Origin: JAVBLK01 sp031553565
GTDB taxonomy: Bacteria > Bacillota > Clostridia > Christensenellales > DUVY01
Length of the DNA: 14,919 nt
Direction: 5' to 3'
NCBI GenBank assembly: GCA_031553565.1
Contig: JAVBLK010000001.1
Span: 1 to 14,919 of the forward strand
Below are positions 1 to 6,914 of this stretch, in pieces. A model generated the notes under the pieces. It was not told the DNA's origin, did no database searches, and worked only from the letters and a program-made list of their open reading frames with translations. How positions within the stretch are numbered: position 1 is the first letter of the stretch; every line of letters begins with the position of its first letter. Made by a program: the position numbers and the translations under genes.

Positions 1-91
1 TTGGCTACCCTTACCCTTATTCACTTTTTGCGTTATTTACTCAAAAACCCGCCTTTACAATATTTGAAAGCTTAAATTCCAATAAAAAACT

Positions 92-130
92 AAAAAGGCA
101 GCCAGGTTTTAATTCCTAAACTGCCTTTTT
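92..130 (-). terminator. Rho-independent terminator downstream of the aldolase gene
   Basis: The 10-bp arms AAAAAGGCAG (92-101) and CTGCCTTTTT (121-130) are perfectly complementary around a 19-nt loop. Read on the minus strand, the hairpin is followed by a T-rich run (the A-rich stretch 80-95 on the plus strand). It lies about 75 nt past the aldolase stop codon, so it probably ends that transcript. T residues close to the stem on both strands mean it could work in both directions. Confidence 0.6.
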
Positions 131-140
131 CTACGGTCTG

Positions 141-171
141 ACAGCCGCGTCAGGATTCCTGACGCGGCTGT
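141..171. repeat. Perfect 14-bp inverted repeat (hairpin) between aldolase stop and its terminator
   Basis: Arms 141-154 and 158-171 (ACAGCCGCGTCAGG and its complement) are perfect, with a 3-nt loop. On the minus strand the T-run comes before the hairpin rather than after it, so it is not a classical terminator for the aldolase. It may protect the mRNA 3' end or act as the first of two tandem hairpins. Its right arm plus the next ~35 bases resemble the right arm of the foldback elements found later in the window. Confidence 0.6.
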
Positions 172-203
172 AAAAAAACAAAAAATTCAGTTCAGAGCGG
201 CGG

Positions 204-1145
204 TTACTTAATAAACTCTGCCTTTCCGTTGCAGCCCAGGACCGTTACCAGCTTGTGCCTTACGACTTCGGTTATCGCTGCGCGCGCGGGGGAGAGGTAT
301 TGGCGCGGGTCAAAGTGCGCGGTATTCTCGTACAGATGCTCTCTGATGGAAGCCGTAAACGCAAGGCGCAGGTCGCTGTCAATGTTTATTTTGCAGACTG
401 CCATGGACGCGGCTTTGCGCAGCATTTCCTCCGGCACTCCCTTGGCGTCCGCCATGCTGCCGCCGTACCGCTGGATCTTCTCGACATACTCCGGCACAAC
501 GCTTGACGCTCCGTGAAGGACAATAGGGAAGTTAGGCAGACGCTTGCCGACCTCCTCCAAAATATCGAAACGCAGGCGCGCCTCGCCCTTGAATTTGAAT
601 GCGCCGTGGCTGGTGCCGATTGCGATCGCAAGGCTGTCCACGCCGGTCTTAGTCACAAATTCCTCGACCTGAGCGGGGTCGGTATAGCTGGCGTCAGAAG
701 CCGCGACATTGACCGCGTCCTCGATCCCTGCCAGGCGGCCTAACTCCGCCTCGACGGTGACGCCGCGCGCGTGCGCGTATTGCACGACCTGCGAGGTGAT
801 CTTGATGTTCTCGTTAAAGCTGTGGTGCGAAGCGTCGATCATAACTGAGGTAAAGCCGTCGTCGATGGCGGACTTGCACAGCTCGTAGCTGTCGCCGTGG
901 TCAAGATGCAGGGCGATCGGCAGCCCGCTGTCCTCGACTGCGGCCTCGACCAGCTTTCTTAAGTAAATAGGGCTTGCGTATTTTCTTGCGCCGCTTGAAA
1001 CCTGCAGAATGAGAGGCGCTTTTTCCAGCTTTCCTGCCTCGACAATGCCCTGTATCGTCTCCATATTATTGACATTGAAGGCGCCTATTGCGTAGTGGTT
1101 TTCGTAAGCGTGCTGAAGCATTTTCTTTGTGTTGATAAGGGACAT
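204..1145 (-). CDS. fba: Class II fructose-1,6-bisphosphate aldolase
   Basis: Zn-dependent class II aldolase, 313 aa, predicted to cleave fructose 1,6-bisphosphate reversibly to dihydroxyacetone phosphate and glyceraldehyde 3-phosphate in cytosolic glycolysis or gluconeogenesis. The family pattern is intact: GAFNVNN near residue 21, HLDHGD with catalytic Asp82 and zinc ligand His83, Asp104, VEAELG with Glu134, GTSHGAFK with zinc ligand His180, VLHGASS with His211, and the phosphate-binding NIDSD at 254-258. Length is normal for the shorter FbaA/GatY-type group. The ATG is supported by GGAGGAAG at 1152-1159 (minus strand), 6 nt upstream. It is transcribed alone and diverges from the aminopeptidase gene. 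Tagatose-bisphosphate or another ketose-bisphosphate aldolase cannot be excluded from motifs alone, but no tagatose or sugar-alcohol genes lie nearby. Confidence 0.93.
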   Translation of the reverse strand: MSLINTKKMLQHAYENHYAIGAFNVNNMETIQGIVEAGKLEKAPLILQVSSGARKYASPIYLRKLVEAAVEDSGLPIALHLDHGDSYELCKSAIDDGFTSVMIDASHHSFNENIKITSQVVQYAHARGVTVEAELGRLAGIEDAVNVAASDASYTDPAQVEEFVTKTGVDSLAIAIGTSHGAFKFKGEARLRFDILEEVGKRLPNFPIVLHGASSVVPEYVEKIQRYGGSMADAKGVPEEMLRKAASMAVCKINIDSDLRLAFTASIREHLYENTAHFDPRQYLSPARAAITEVVRHKLVTVLGCNGKAEFIK

Positions 1146-1393
1146 AAATTTCTTCCTCCGGGATGTAAAATAAATTTTTTGAACTATATATAAATCAGGC
1201 GGATATAAGCCTGTGATTTTTTTGTAATGCAGTCGTAATGGAGGAAATCTATATGAATTCTAAAAGGCATTATAACGTAATCCGGTGTATTTTGCAAATG
1301 TTTATGATAGAATAAGAGTGCAGGGAGCTTTGCTGCGCGTAATTTCACCACTGATATTAGGGCCGGCTTCCCGTTAAAAGGAGAACAACATAA

Positions 1394-2509
1394 ATGACAG
1401 ACCACAGGATCATAAAGCTTGCGGAAAACCTTGTTAACTATTCCTGCGAATTGAAGAAGGGCGAAAAGGTGCTGATCGAGGCCAGCGGTGTTGACCACAC
1501 GCTTGTGACCGAGCTTATCAAGCAGGCGTATAAAAAAGGCGCGTACCCGTTTTACAGTCTTAACGACACGCGGATACAGCGCGAAATGCTGCTGGGTACC
1601 GATAAGGCGCATTGCGACCTTATGGCAAGGTACGCAAAGGTACGGATGGACGAAATGGACGCCTATATCGGCATACGCGGCGGACACAATACCTATGAGC
1701 TGTCCGACGTCCCAAGCGAGAAGACCGAAGCATACTCCAAGTACTATTCGCACCCCGTACACCACGATATCCGCGTGGCAAAGACCAAGTGGGTGATACT
1801 GCGCTACCCGAACCCGTCGATGGCGCAGCTGGCGGGCTGGTCGACAAATAAGTTTGAGGACTTCTATTTTGACGTGTGCAACCTTGACTATTCCAAAATG
1901 GACAAGGCTATGACGCCGCTTGTTAACCTTATGCAAAGGACTGACAAGGTCAGGCTCATCGCAAAGGGCACCGATATATCCTTTTCGATAAAGGGCATCC
2001 CGGCGATAAAATGCAGCGGCCTTCGGAACATCCCCGACGGCGAAGTCTATACCGCGCCAGTAAGGACCAGCGTAAACGGCACGATAAAATACAACGCCCC
2101 CTCGATAAACAGCGGGATCAAGCACGAGAACGTCACTCTTACCTTTAAGGACGGTAAGATAATAAACGCAGAGGGCAACTTTACAAGGAAGCTGAACGAG
2201 GTGCTTGACACGGACGAGGGCGCGCGCTATATAGGCGAATTTGCCATAGGCTTAAACCCTTATATAAACGAGCCTATGGGCGATATCCTGTTCGACGAAA
2301 AGATAGCGGGCAGCATTCACTTTACGCCGGGCGCGTGCTATGACGAAGCGTCTAACGGCAACAAGTCCGCCGTCCACTGGGATCTGGTACTGATCCAAAC
2401 CCCGGAGTTCGGCGGCGGCGAGATCTGGTTCGACGACAAGCTGATCAGAAAGGACGGCAAGTTTGTAATTAAAGAACTGGAGTGTTTGAACCCGGAAAAG
2501 TTAAAGTAA
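1394..2509 (+). CDS. M29 family aminopeptidase (AmpS/PepS-like)
   Basis: Cytosolic metallo-aminopeptidase of peptidase family M29, 371 aa, close to the family's usual length. It is expected to remove N-terminal residues from peptides using a two-metal site. All expected metal and catalytic positions are visible in order: Glu217 in IPDGEVY, Glu282 in YIGEFAIG, His309 in SIHFTPG, Tyr316, and His328 and Asp330 in AVHWDLV. The N-terminal half holds the family's Rossmann-like domain. The ATG has AAAGGAG at 1377-1383, 10 nt upstream. The stop codon lies inside a 5-bp repeat (TTAAA) that flanks a foldback element starting at 2506. A 313-aa open frame on the opposite strand across 1184-2125 has no family features and is a shadow. 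Confidence 0.92.
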   Translation: MTDHRIIKLAENLVNYSCELKKGEKVLIEASGVDHTLVTELIKQAYKKGAYPFYSLNDTRIQREMLLGTDKAHCDLMARYAKVRMDEMDAYIGIRGGHNTYELSDVPSEKTEAYSKYYSHPVHHDIRVAKTKWVILRYPNPSMAQLAGWSTNKFEDFYFDVCNLDYSKMDKAMTPLVNLMQRTDKVRLIAKGTDISFSIKGIPAIKCSGLRNIPDGEVYTAPVRTSVNGTIKYNAPSINSGIKHENVTLTFKDGKIINAEGNFTRKLNEVLDTDEGARYIGEFAIGLNPYINEPMGDILFDEKIAGSIHFTPGACYDEASNGNKSAVHWDLVLIQTPEFGGGEIWFDDKLIRKDGKFVIKELECLNPEKLK

Positions 2510-2663
2510 AGGCTGATTAATGGATAAATTTTGAGCAAGTATTTTTCAGGCAGAAAACGGCTTGTTTTCGAAGGCAATACCCGAAGGTATTGACGAGAAA
2601 AGAAGACTTTTTATGACGAAAAAGACGCGGTCACAAAATTCTATCGAATTAATCAGCGGTTAC
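2506..2663 (+). mobile_element. MITE-like foldback element, family 1 copy A
   Basis: A 158-bp imperfect palindrome. The left end GTAAAGGCTGATTAAT and right end ATTAATCAGCGGTTAC are inverted repeats with two mismatches. TTAAA flanks both sides (2501-2505 and 2664-2668), consistent with a short target duplication. The arms continue to pair imperfectly towards an apical hairpin, CAATACC-CGAA-GGTATTG. It is nearly identical to 14238-14396 and, in reverse orientation, homologous to 8726-8878 and 12272-12428. There is no coding capacity, so it would be non-autonomous. It begins exactly at the aminopeptidase stop codon. Confidence 0.8.
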
Positions 2664-2679
2664 TTAAAGTAAAGGCTGA
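2664..2679 (+). repeat. Second copy of the element's left end (16-bp direct repeat)
   Basis: TTAAAGTAAAGGCTGA at 2664-2679 is identical to 2501-2516, which is the flank plus left end of copy A. The element is therefore bounded on the right by another left-end-like sequence. This may be a solo terminal repeat from an earlier or nested insertion, or a trace of the original sequence after the aminopeptidase gene. Confidence 0.7.
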
Positions 2680-2692
2680 ATCCTTGCGGAAA

Positions 2693-2728
2693 GCGCCCGG
2701 CGAAGCAATTGTTGCGCCGGGCGCTTTT
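2693..2728 (+). terminator. Rho-independent terminator between convergent genes
   Basis: GCGCCCGGCG (2693-2702) and CGCCGGGCGC (2715-2724) form a perfect 10-bp GC-rich stem around a 12-nt loop, followed by TTTT. It lies between the plus-strand aminopeptidase and the 3' end of the minus-strand gene 2776-3462. A shorter A/T run on the other side suggests it may also serve the minus-strand transcript. Confidence 0.8.
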
Positions 2729-2775
2729 CAATAGAGATCAAGTAACAAGATGGGCCGGTATCCATTGGAACAGAG

Positions 2776-3462
2776 TCAGGCCGTCGTATAAGAGAAATTT
2801 CCGCTGATGTGGAAATAATATCCGAATTTCGTCCAGTCGATCTGATTTTTGCAAGAATAATGCGCGGCAAATATATATTGTTTGTCCGCGGAAGTGCGGA
2901 TGCTGAGTCCGGTCGCGCTTTTATGGAATTCTTTCGCGCTGTACGGAGGGATCGAGACGGTGCCGTAATCGATTTTGCTTTCGGGGATAATCGTGAAGAT
3001 CTGCGTTCCCGCCGGCGCCTCAAAAAGCGCGAAAAAACAGCGGAACACATTAAACTGGCGCGTGCCGGCTTCATGCAGCAACTCTGTGTGGAACGTGGTG
3101 TTGATATCCAGAATCAGCGTTTCCGGAAAATCTATATAGGGTATTTGATGCGAGCCCATATCGATCGTTGCGCCGTCAGAATTGAAGGGCAGGACCGCCT
3201 GATACGACGATATCACAGTATTGTAACTGTAATCGTTTAGGTTGTGCGAGATATTCAGCGGCAAATTTCTTGATGCAGTTTGATTTTCCTCCGGGAAAGC
3301 ATCACTGCAGCCGCAGTTTTCGCAGCAGGCTTTTTCATTGACCGGGCGGCAAGGGCAGCATATGCGCGGCTTGCCGCATGACCCGTGGATTTGCCCCTCA
3401 GCGCATTGAGTCTTTTCGTCAAGGAACATATTTTTGCAATTTATTACGTTAGAATTTTCCAT
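2776..3462 (-). CDS. Hypothetical protein with Cys-rich N-terminus
   Basis: I do not recognise this 228-aa protein. The first ~52 residues hold ten cysteines (positions 9, 20, 29, 35, 36, 38, 46, 47, 50, 52), including CCPC and CCENCGC clusters, which could bind metal or form disulfides. The rest (about 65-228) is rich in aromatic, Thr, Ser and Ile residues with short alternating hydrophobic stretches, suggesting a beta-rich domain. There is no signal peptide or membrane segment. The open frame runs 21 codons further upstream, but the ATG at 3460-3462 (MENSNVINC) is chosen because AAAAAGGT lies 8 nt upstream of it. It is a single-gene unit with its own promoter region at about 3480-3540. Cys-rich tails joined to beta domains occur in spore-surface and other structural proteins, but that is only a suggestion. 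Confidence 0.7.
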   Translation of the reverse strand: MENSNVINCKNMFLDEKTQCAEGQIHGSCGKPRICCPCRPVNEKACCENCGCSDAFPEENQTASRNLPLNISHNLNDYSYNTVISSYQAVLPFNSDGATIDMGSHQIPYIDFPETLILDINTTFHTELLHEAGTRQFNVFRCFFALFEAPAGTQIFTIIPESKIDYGTVSIPPYSAKEFHKSATGLSIRTSADKQYIFAAHYSCKNQIDWTKFGYYFHISGNFSYTTA

Positions 3463-3489
3463 ATTTTTATACCTTTTTCGGGAAACTTT

Positions 3490-3529
3490 TGTTGTATAAT
3501 ATATGCTATGATTATACAGCTTCAAGCGT
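3490..3529 (-). promoter_or_regulatory. Possible promoter of the Cys-rich protein gene
   Basis: On the minus strand, TTGAAG is followed after 18 nt by TATTAT, with a perfect TATAAT between them that lacks a good -35. At least one is likely to be used, since the gene has no upstream partner on its strand. The coordinates are approximate. Confidence 0.35.
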
Positions 3530-3584
3530 GCTCTGGCCTCTAAGCGCGGCGTTTATTGTCGGCAAAATACAACATGTAAAAACA

Positions 3585-3612
3585 TTCTGAAATCCGCAAA
3601 GATTGCTATAAT
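3585..3612 (+). promoter_or_regulatory. Candidate sigma-A promoter upstream of the sigma factor gene (distal)
   Basis: TTCTGA (3585-3590), a 16-nt spacer and a perfect TATAAT (3607-3612). The -35 is weak. The gene-free stretch 3463-3782 holds this site, the site at 3640-3668 and a GCAAAA/TTTTGC inverted repeat at 3700-3714. I see nothing else in it. Confidence 0.35.
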
Positions 3613-3639
3613 CTATCTGTAAGCTGGTTAAGCGTTTGC

Positions 3640-3668
3640 TTGTTAATGATTTGATTGTAAGATAAAAT
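3640..3668 (+). promoter_or_regulatory. Candidate sigma-A promoter for the sigma/anti-sigma-like operon
   Basis: TTGTTA (3640-3645), a 17-nt spacer and TAAAAT (3663-3668). This is the best spaced pair upstream of the sigma gene and would give a leader of roughly 105 nt. Confidence 0.45.
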
Positions 3669-3782
3669 GCAGAAACACTTTTGCGGTAAAATCATTGTGG
3701 CAAAAAAATTTTGCTATTATTATTGTTAAATATGGAACTGATTTAAATATTAGAAGCACTTATATAATGTAGGCGGTGAAAT

Positions 3783-4349
3783 GTGTCGGAATCTGCAAAC
3801 AACTCGGATGCTTTTATAAATGAATTTAATAGGATCTACAATGAGACATATGCCATTTTGAGAAAATATGTCGCAGCCAGGTGTTCCGATATAAATTATG
3901 TGCCGGATATTTTGCAGCAATCCTATTTAGATTATTATAAATTGATTTTTAAAAAAGGAATAGGCCATGTAAATAATCCGCTGTCAGTTTTGTTCAAGAT
4001 CGCGAAAAGAAAGATTTTTCGCTACTATTCGCTAAAAGACAGGTTAAAAATTTTCATTCCAAATACTCAAAAGGATAGAGAAAGCCATGAATATTTATTA
4101 ACCGATAATGAAGGCATTTACGAACATCTTGTTGATGACAAAATATTGCAAAGCATTGAAATTGAAAGACTTTGGAGCATTATCAATAATTACCCGGCTG
4201 ATACAAGGAAAATCTTTTATTTATATTTTTACGAAGAAATGACACTTTCTAAAATCGCCGAAAACATGAGGCTAAGTCTTTCAAATGTCAAGCACAGATT
4301 ATACAGAACGCTTGATGAAATCCGCAAGAGGGAGCAAAACCATGAATAA
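3783..4349 (+). CDS. ECF-type RNA polymerase sigma factor
   Basis: A 188-aa protein with the two-domain plan of extracytoplasmic-function sigma-70 factors. Region 2-like helices span about residues 11-82 (FINEFNRIYNETY to KRKIFRYY), and a region 4 helix-turn-helix spans about 127-184, with the recognition part around SKIAENMRLSLSNVKHRLYR. No region 1.1 or 3 is present. It would direct RNA polymerase to a small regulon in response to a signal. The start is GTG at 3783, preceded by AGGCGGTG only 4 nt upstream. The ATG at 3781 is in another frame. Its last 8 bases overlap the next gene (ATGAATAA), implying translational coupling. Codon use is AT-richer than in the flanking genes, which may reflect transfer. 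Target promoters cannot be told from the sequence. Confidence 0.87.
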   Translation: MSESANNSDAFINEFNRIYNETYAILRKYVAARCSDINYVPDILQQSYLDYYKLIFKKGIGHVNNPLSVLFKIAKRKIFRYYSLKDRLKIFIPNTQKDRESHEYLLTDNEGIYEHLVDDKILQSIEIERLWSIINNYPADTRKIFYLYFYEEMTLSKIAENMRLSLSNVKHRLYRTLDEIRKREQNHE

Positions 4350-5829
4350 AGATCATTTCAAAAAAATGTATGATAATAAACTTGCTGATCAAAATGATGT
4401 TTATGAAAACGTTATGAATGAAATCCAAGGCAAGAATCATGAAAAACGGTCTCGCTTTCAGCTGAAGCCGATTATTGCCGTCTGTATGGCGGCAGTTTTG
4501 CTTATAGGATGCTTTTCGGGATATACTGTCATAACGGAAGCCAAGGAATATAAGGCGGCGGCGGCGTTTTTTGAAGAATACGATTTGCCGACGGAAGGCC
4601 TAACGCGCGCTGATATAAAAGCTATATATAAAGATATTACGTTAAAAGCTTTTTCTTATGAAAAAACGTTGGAAATCTTAAACGCTTTTTCCGTGGAAAC
4701 TTTTTCTGTAGAACTCGGCGCAAGAAACAGAGAGGAATTAGAAAATCTTTGGGATTACAGGAATTATATATTGAGAAATCCGCTGACTCGGCAAGACGGT
4801 ATACATTATGAAATCAACGGCACCGATTTTGGCGCAGACGGACTGCCTACAAAATCGATCATAAAGAGATTTCATGGGGATGAATTGCTATGGATCCGGC
4901 CGGTCGACTGTTGGATCATACTCGGCTTAAGCTCCGGCTTTGTTGAATTTGCGGAAGGAACTATTTTGTATGCGACGGCACGCGGCAATATTCCTTCATA
5001 CGGCATCGTTATGATGTTTGATAATACAGGCAATATTCTTTGGGAAAAAACATCCGAGGCGGAACCGGATTCTGATTTTACGGCGGCAGTCTTAGACAAT
5101 GATCAGATAGCAATTTTCGGCCACAGATTCAAAGACACGGGCAGCGGCAGGCAGTGGTATTTTATTTATAAAAGATATAATTTTCAAGGCGAGCTTTTGC
5201 TGGAACATGAGCGTCAGTTGGAAGCCTATCAAAGGATTTCGACCGTTACGCTTATAGGTGATCATTATTTAGCGAAACGTTTTAGCCATAATGACAGCTA
5301 TCAGTTGCTTTCCATATCAAAACAGGGCGATTTCATTGATAAAATCTCATATGCCGAAAACGGTAAAGAATATTTGATACAAGATATTTATACCTACAAC
5401 GGAAAAGTCTATTTAAGCGCGATGCTGTCCAATACGGATGCAGAAATTTTCAGCAAAGAATTTCAGGATCTTTTGATGGAATATTATAAAGATTATTTGA
5501 GGGATGATATTACAGCGCCTGAAAGCTACAACAAGCGCTTGCGTGACTTACTTATTGAACGGTATACGGCGGTGTTGCTTGTTTGTGACAATAACGGGGC
5601 TGTAGAAATAGCTTACTCTGCGCCAAACGCAAGAGCCGGTTCTTTTTCCGTTACTTCCAACCAATTATTACAATGGCAGGTGATTCGAATAGATGATGTT
5701 AAGCCGGTTCATCCTGGTATTTCCAGCCGTAATGTAGATATAGTTGCAACCGATTTCCGCTTTATATTTGATACGAACTATGGAATGGTAGCAAAGATAG
5801 AAATAGGTATAATTCCGCTTATGGGTTAA
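4342..5829 (+). CDS. Single-span membrane protein, likely anti-sigma factor for the preceding sigma
   Basis: A 495-aa protein. Residues 1-42 are charged and probably cytoplasmic, about 44-65 form one hydrophobic segment, and the ~430-residue remainder is probably outside the cell. That topology and the 8-base overlap with the sigma gene suggest an anti-sigma factor or signal sensor. No zinc anti-sigma HxxxCxxC motif is present in the short N-terminus. The outer part begins with an acidic, helical stretch (YDLPTEGLTRADIKAIY, 80-96). It continues with segments of the type DNTGNILWEK and D-N-D-QIAIFGH that resemble blades of a beta-propeller. The sequence LIGC (54-57) fits a lipobox, but the preceding 42-residue cytoplasmic part is too long for an ordinary lipoprotein signal. 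The start is the ATG at 4342 with GAGGGAG about 7 nt upstream, rather than the in-frame ATG at 4285 inside the sigma gene. Confidence 0.72.
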   Translation: MNKDHFKKMYDNKLADQNDVYENVMNEIQGKNHEKRSRFQLKPIIAVCMAAVLLIGCFSGYTVITEAKEYKAAAAFFEEYDLPTEGLTRADIKAIYKDITLKAFSYEKTLEILNAFSVETFSVELGARNREELENLWDYRNYILRNPLTRQDGIHYEINGTDFGADGLPTKSIIKRFHGDELLWIRPVDCWIILGLSSGFVEFAEGTILYATARGNIPSYGIVMMFDNTGNILWEKTSEAEPDSDFTAAVLDNDQIAIFGHRFKDTGSGRQWYFIYKRYNFQGELLLEHERQLEAYQRISTVTLIGDHYLAKRFSHNDSYQLLSISKQGDFIDKISYAENGKEYLIQDIYTYNGKVYLSAMLSNTDAEIFSKEFQDLLMEYYKDYLRDDITAPESYNKRLRDLLIERYTAVLLVCDNNGAVEIAYSAPNARAGSFSVTSNQLLQWQVIRIDDVKPVHPGISSRNVDIVATDFRFIFDTNYGMVAKIEIGIIPLMG

Positions 5830-5900
5830 GCGTAATTTTATCCGTACAGTTTTGTACCAAATAGTGTTTTTTTCAGTTTTTCAAAACACCATACAAGAAC

Positions 5901-5931
5901 CGAACCCAATTCCCAAGCAGGATTGGGTTCG
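5901..5931 (+). terminator. Hairpin, probable transcription end of the sigma operon
   Basis: CGAACCCAAT (5901-5910) and ATTGGGTTCG (5922-5931) form a perfect 10-bp stem with an 11-nt loop, 71 nt after the stop codon. No T-run follows directly. A weaker hairpin, TGGTT/AACCA (5944-5948 and 5956-5960) followed by TTTTT, lies just downstream and may complete termination. Confidence 0.5.
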
Positions 5932-6014
5932 TGTCATATTAATTGGTTAGGGGAGAACCATTTTTCCTTAAATGTTCCGAAACAAAAAAGTAGAAAGTCA
6001 AGCGTTCTTTCCTA

Positions 6015-6044
6015 TGGACGCAAATACATATCCTAGTGTATAAT
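6015..6044 (+). promoter_or_regulatory. Candidate sigma-A promoter of the six-helix membrane protein gene
   Basis: TGGACG (6015-6020), an 18-nt spacer and TATAAT (6039-6044), about 39 nt before the ATG. The -10 is perfect and the -35 weak. Confidence 0.45.
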
Positions 6045-6082
6045 CAAGCCAATATTTTGTCTGAAAAAGGTGGAGGGGAAAT

Positions 6083-6754
6083 ATGGAAACCACATTTGAA
6101 GCCGGCAATAAGTCGTCGAACATCCAGCTTGCGTTTTTGGGATTTGTATCACTTTTGATCGGCATCGTCTGCATGGTATGCACAGTTGTTGTATACGGGT
6201 TCGATCCGCTGACCAGCATAAGCGAAAGCGCGACTACCGGGAATGCGGCGGGGATGATATTACCCTTTGCGCTGGGCTGCATGTTTACATACACGATAGC
6301 GTACGTGGGCTATTGCCGGTCAGAGCGCATCATTACCCGGATCATGGGCATCTGCTTTCTTGTCGTCGCCATGCAGATCTGCAACAGCCGCTATGTGACC
6401 GATTCCCATGTCGGGCTTTTCGGACTGCCCGCCGGGGTGTCGAACATAGTCCATTTGATCGCCGCGGCGTCAGGGTTCGGGCTGATGTTCGTATGGATAA
6501 CCTTTTATTTCACGCGTTCGGACAAGGAAAAAAAGGACAGGACGCGGCAGAAGATCATACGCAATTATATCTACATAGCTTGCGGTGCGGCAATGTTTTG
6601 CGGCCTTACCATGCTGCTAATCGGCAATTTTGTGCCGATGGGGCGGTACATAGTCTTTATCGGCGAAGAATTCATCCTCATCCCGGCCAGCCTTGCGATC
6701 ATCATAAAGAGCGGCCTGATATTAAAGGATAAATGCCCAAATATAGGGACGTAA
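6083..6754 (+). CDS. Six-helix integral membrane protein, possibly DUF998-like
   Basis: A 223-aa protein with six clear hydrophobic segments at about 16-38, 56-76, 83-100, 119-143, 160-181 and 190-212. A charged cytoplasmic-type loop lies between helices 4 and 5 (RSDKEKKDRTRQK). The helix count, the length and the SISESATTGN loop after helix 1 recall DUF998/Frag1-type membrane proteins, but I cannot confirm the family and no function is claimed. The ATG has a strong GGAGG (6072-6076) 6 nt upstream. It has its own promoter and appears to be transcribed alone. A GCGGC/GCCGC hairpin follows just after the stop codon, without a T-run. Confidence 0.7.
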   Translation: METTFEAGNKSSNIQLAFLGFVSLLIGIVCMVCTVVVYGFDPLTSISESATTGNAAGMILPFALGCMFTYTIAYVGYCRSERIITRIMGICFLVVAMQICNSRYVTDSHVGLFGLPAGVSNIVHLIAAASGFGLMFVWITFYFTRSDKEKKDRTRQKIIRNYIYIACGAAMFCGLTMLLIGNFVPMGRYIVFIGEEFILIPASLAIIIKSGLILKDKCPNIGT

Positions 6755-6879
6755 AGGCGGCGGTTTGCCGCGGCTGACGGCGATACGGATAAGGCAGCGG
6801 GCGATACCGCAAAGGCGCCTGGGGATTTTTGACGGTTTTTTGATGCCGGATTTTAATCTTAAGGAATCCATTCAAACTA

Positions 6880-6908
6880 TTGTTTATTCCATGTCTTTGT
6901 GCTATAAT
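6880..6908 (+). promoter_or_regulatory. Sigma-A promoter of rarA, positioned for a leaderless transcript
   Basis: TTGTTT (6880-6885), a 17-nt spacer and a perfect TATAAT (6903-6908). Transcription normally starts 6-8 nt after the -10, which falls on or beside the ATG at 6915. There is no Shine-Dalgarno sequence in the six bases between. The stretch 6755-6879 holds no recognisable gene. Confidence 0.65.
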
Positions 6909-6914
6909 ATAAAA

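Noticed and set aside
1194..1226. CAGGC/GCCTG hairpin followed by a T-run in the aldolase-aminopeptidase intergenic region
   Set aside because: The stem is only 5 bp, and no plus-strand gene lies upstream that would need a terminator. It could be an attenuator or chance.
1184..2125. A 313-aa open frame on the minus strand opposite the aminopeptidase
   Set aside because: It lies antisense to a gene with all family catalytic residues, shows no recognisable motifs and has atypical composition. It is a shadow frame.
3734..3768. GGAAC followed by TATAAT as an ECF autoregulated promoter
   Set aside because: GGAAC resembles an ECF -35, but the distance to TATAAT is far too long and no CGTC-like -10 sits at the right spacing.
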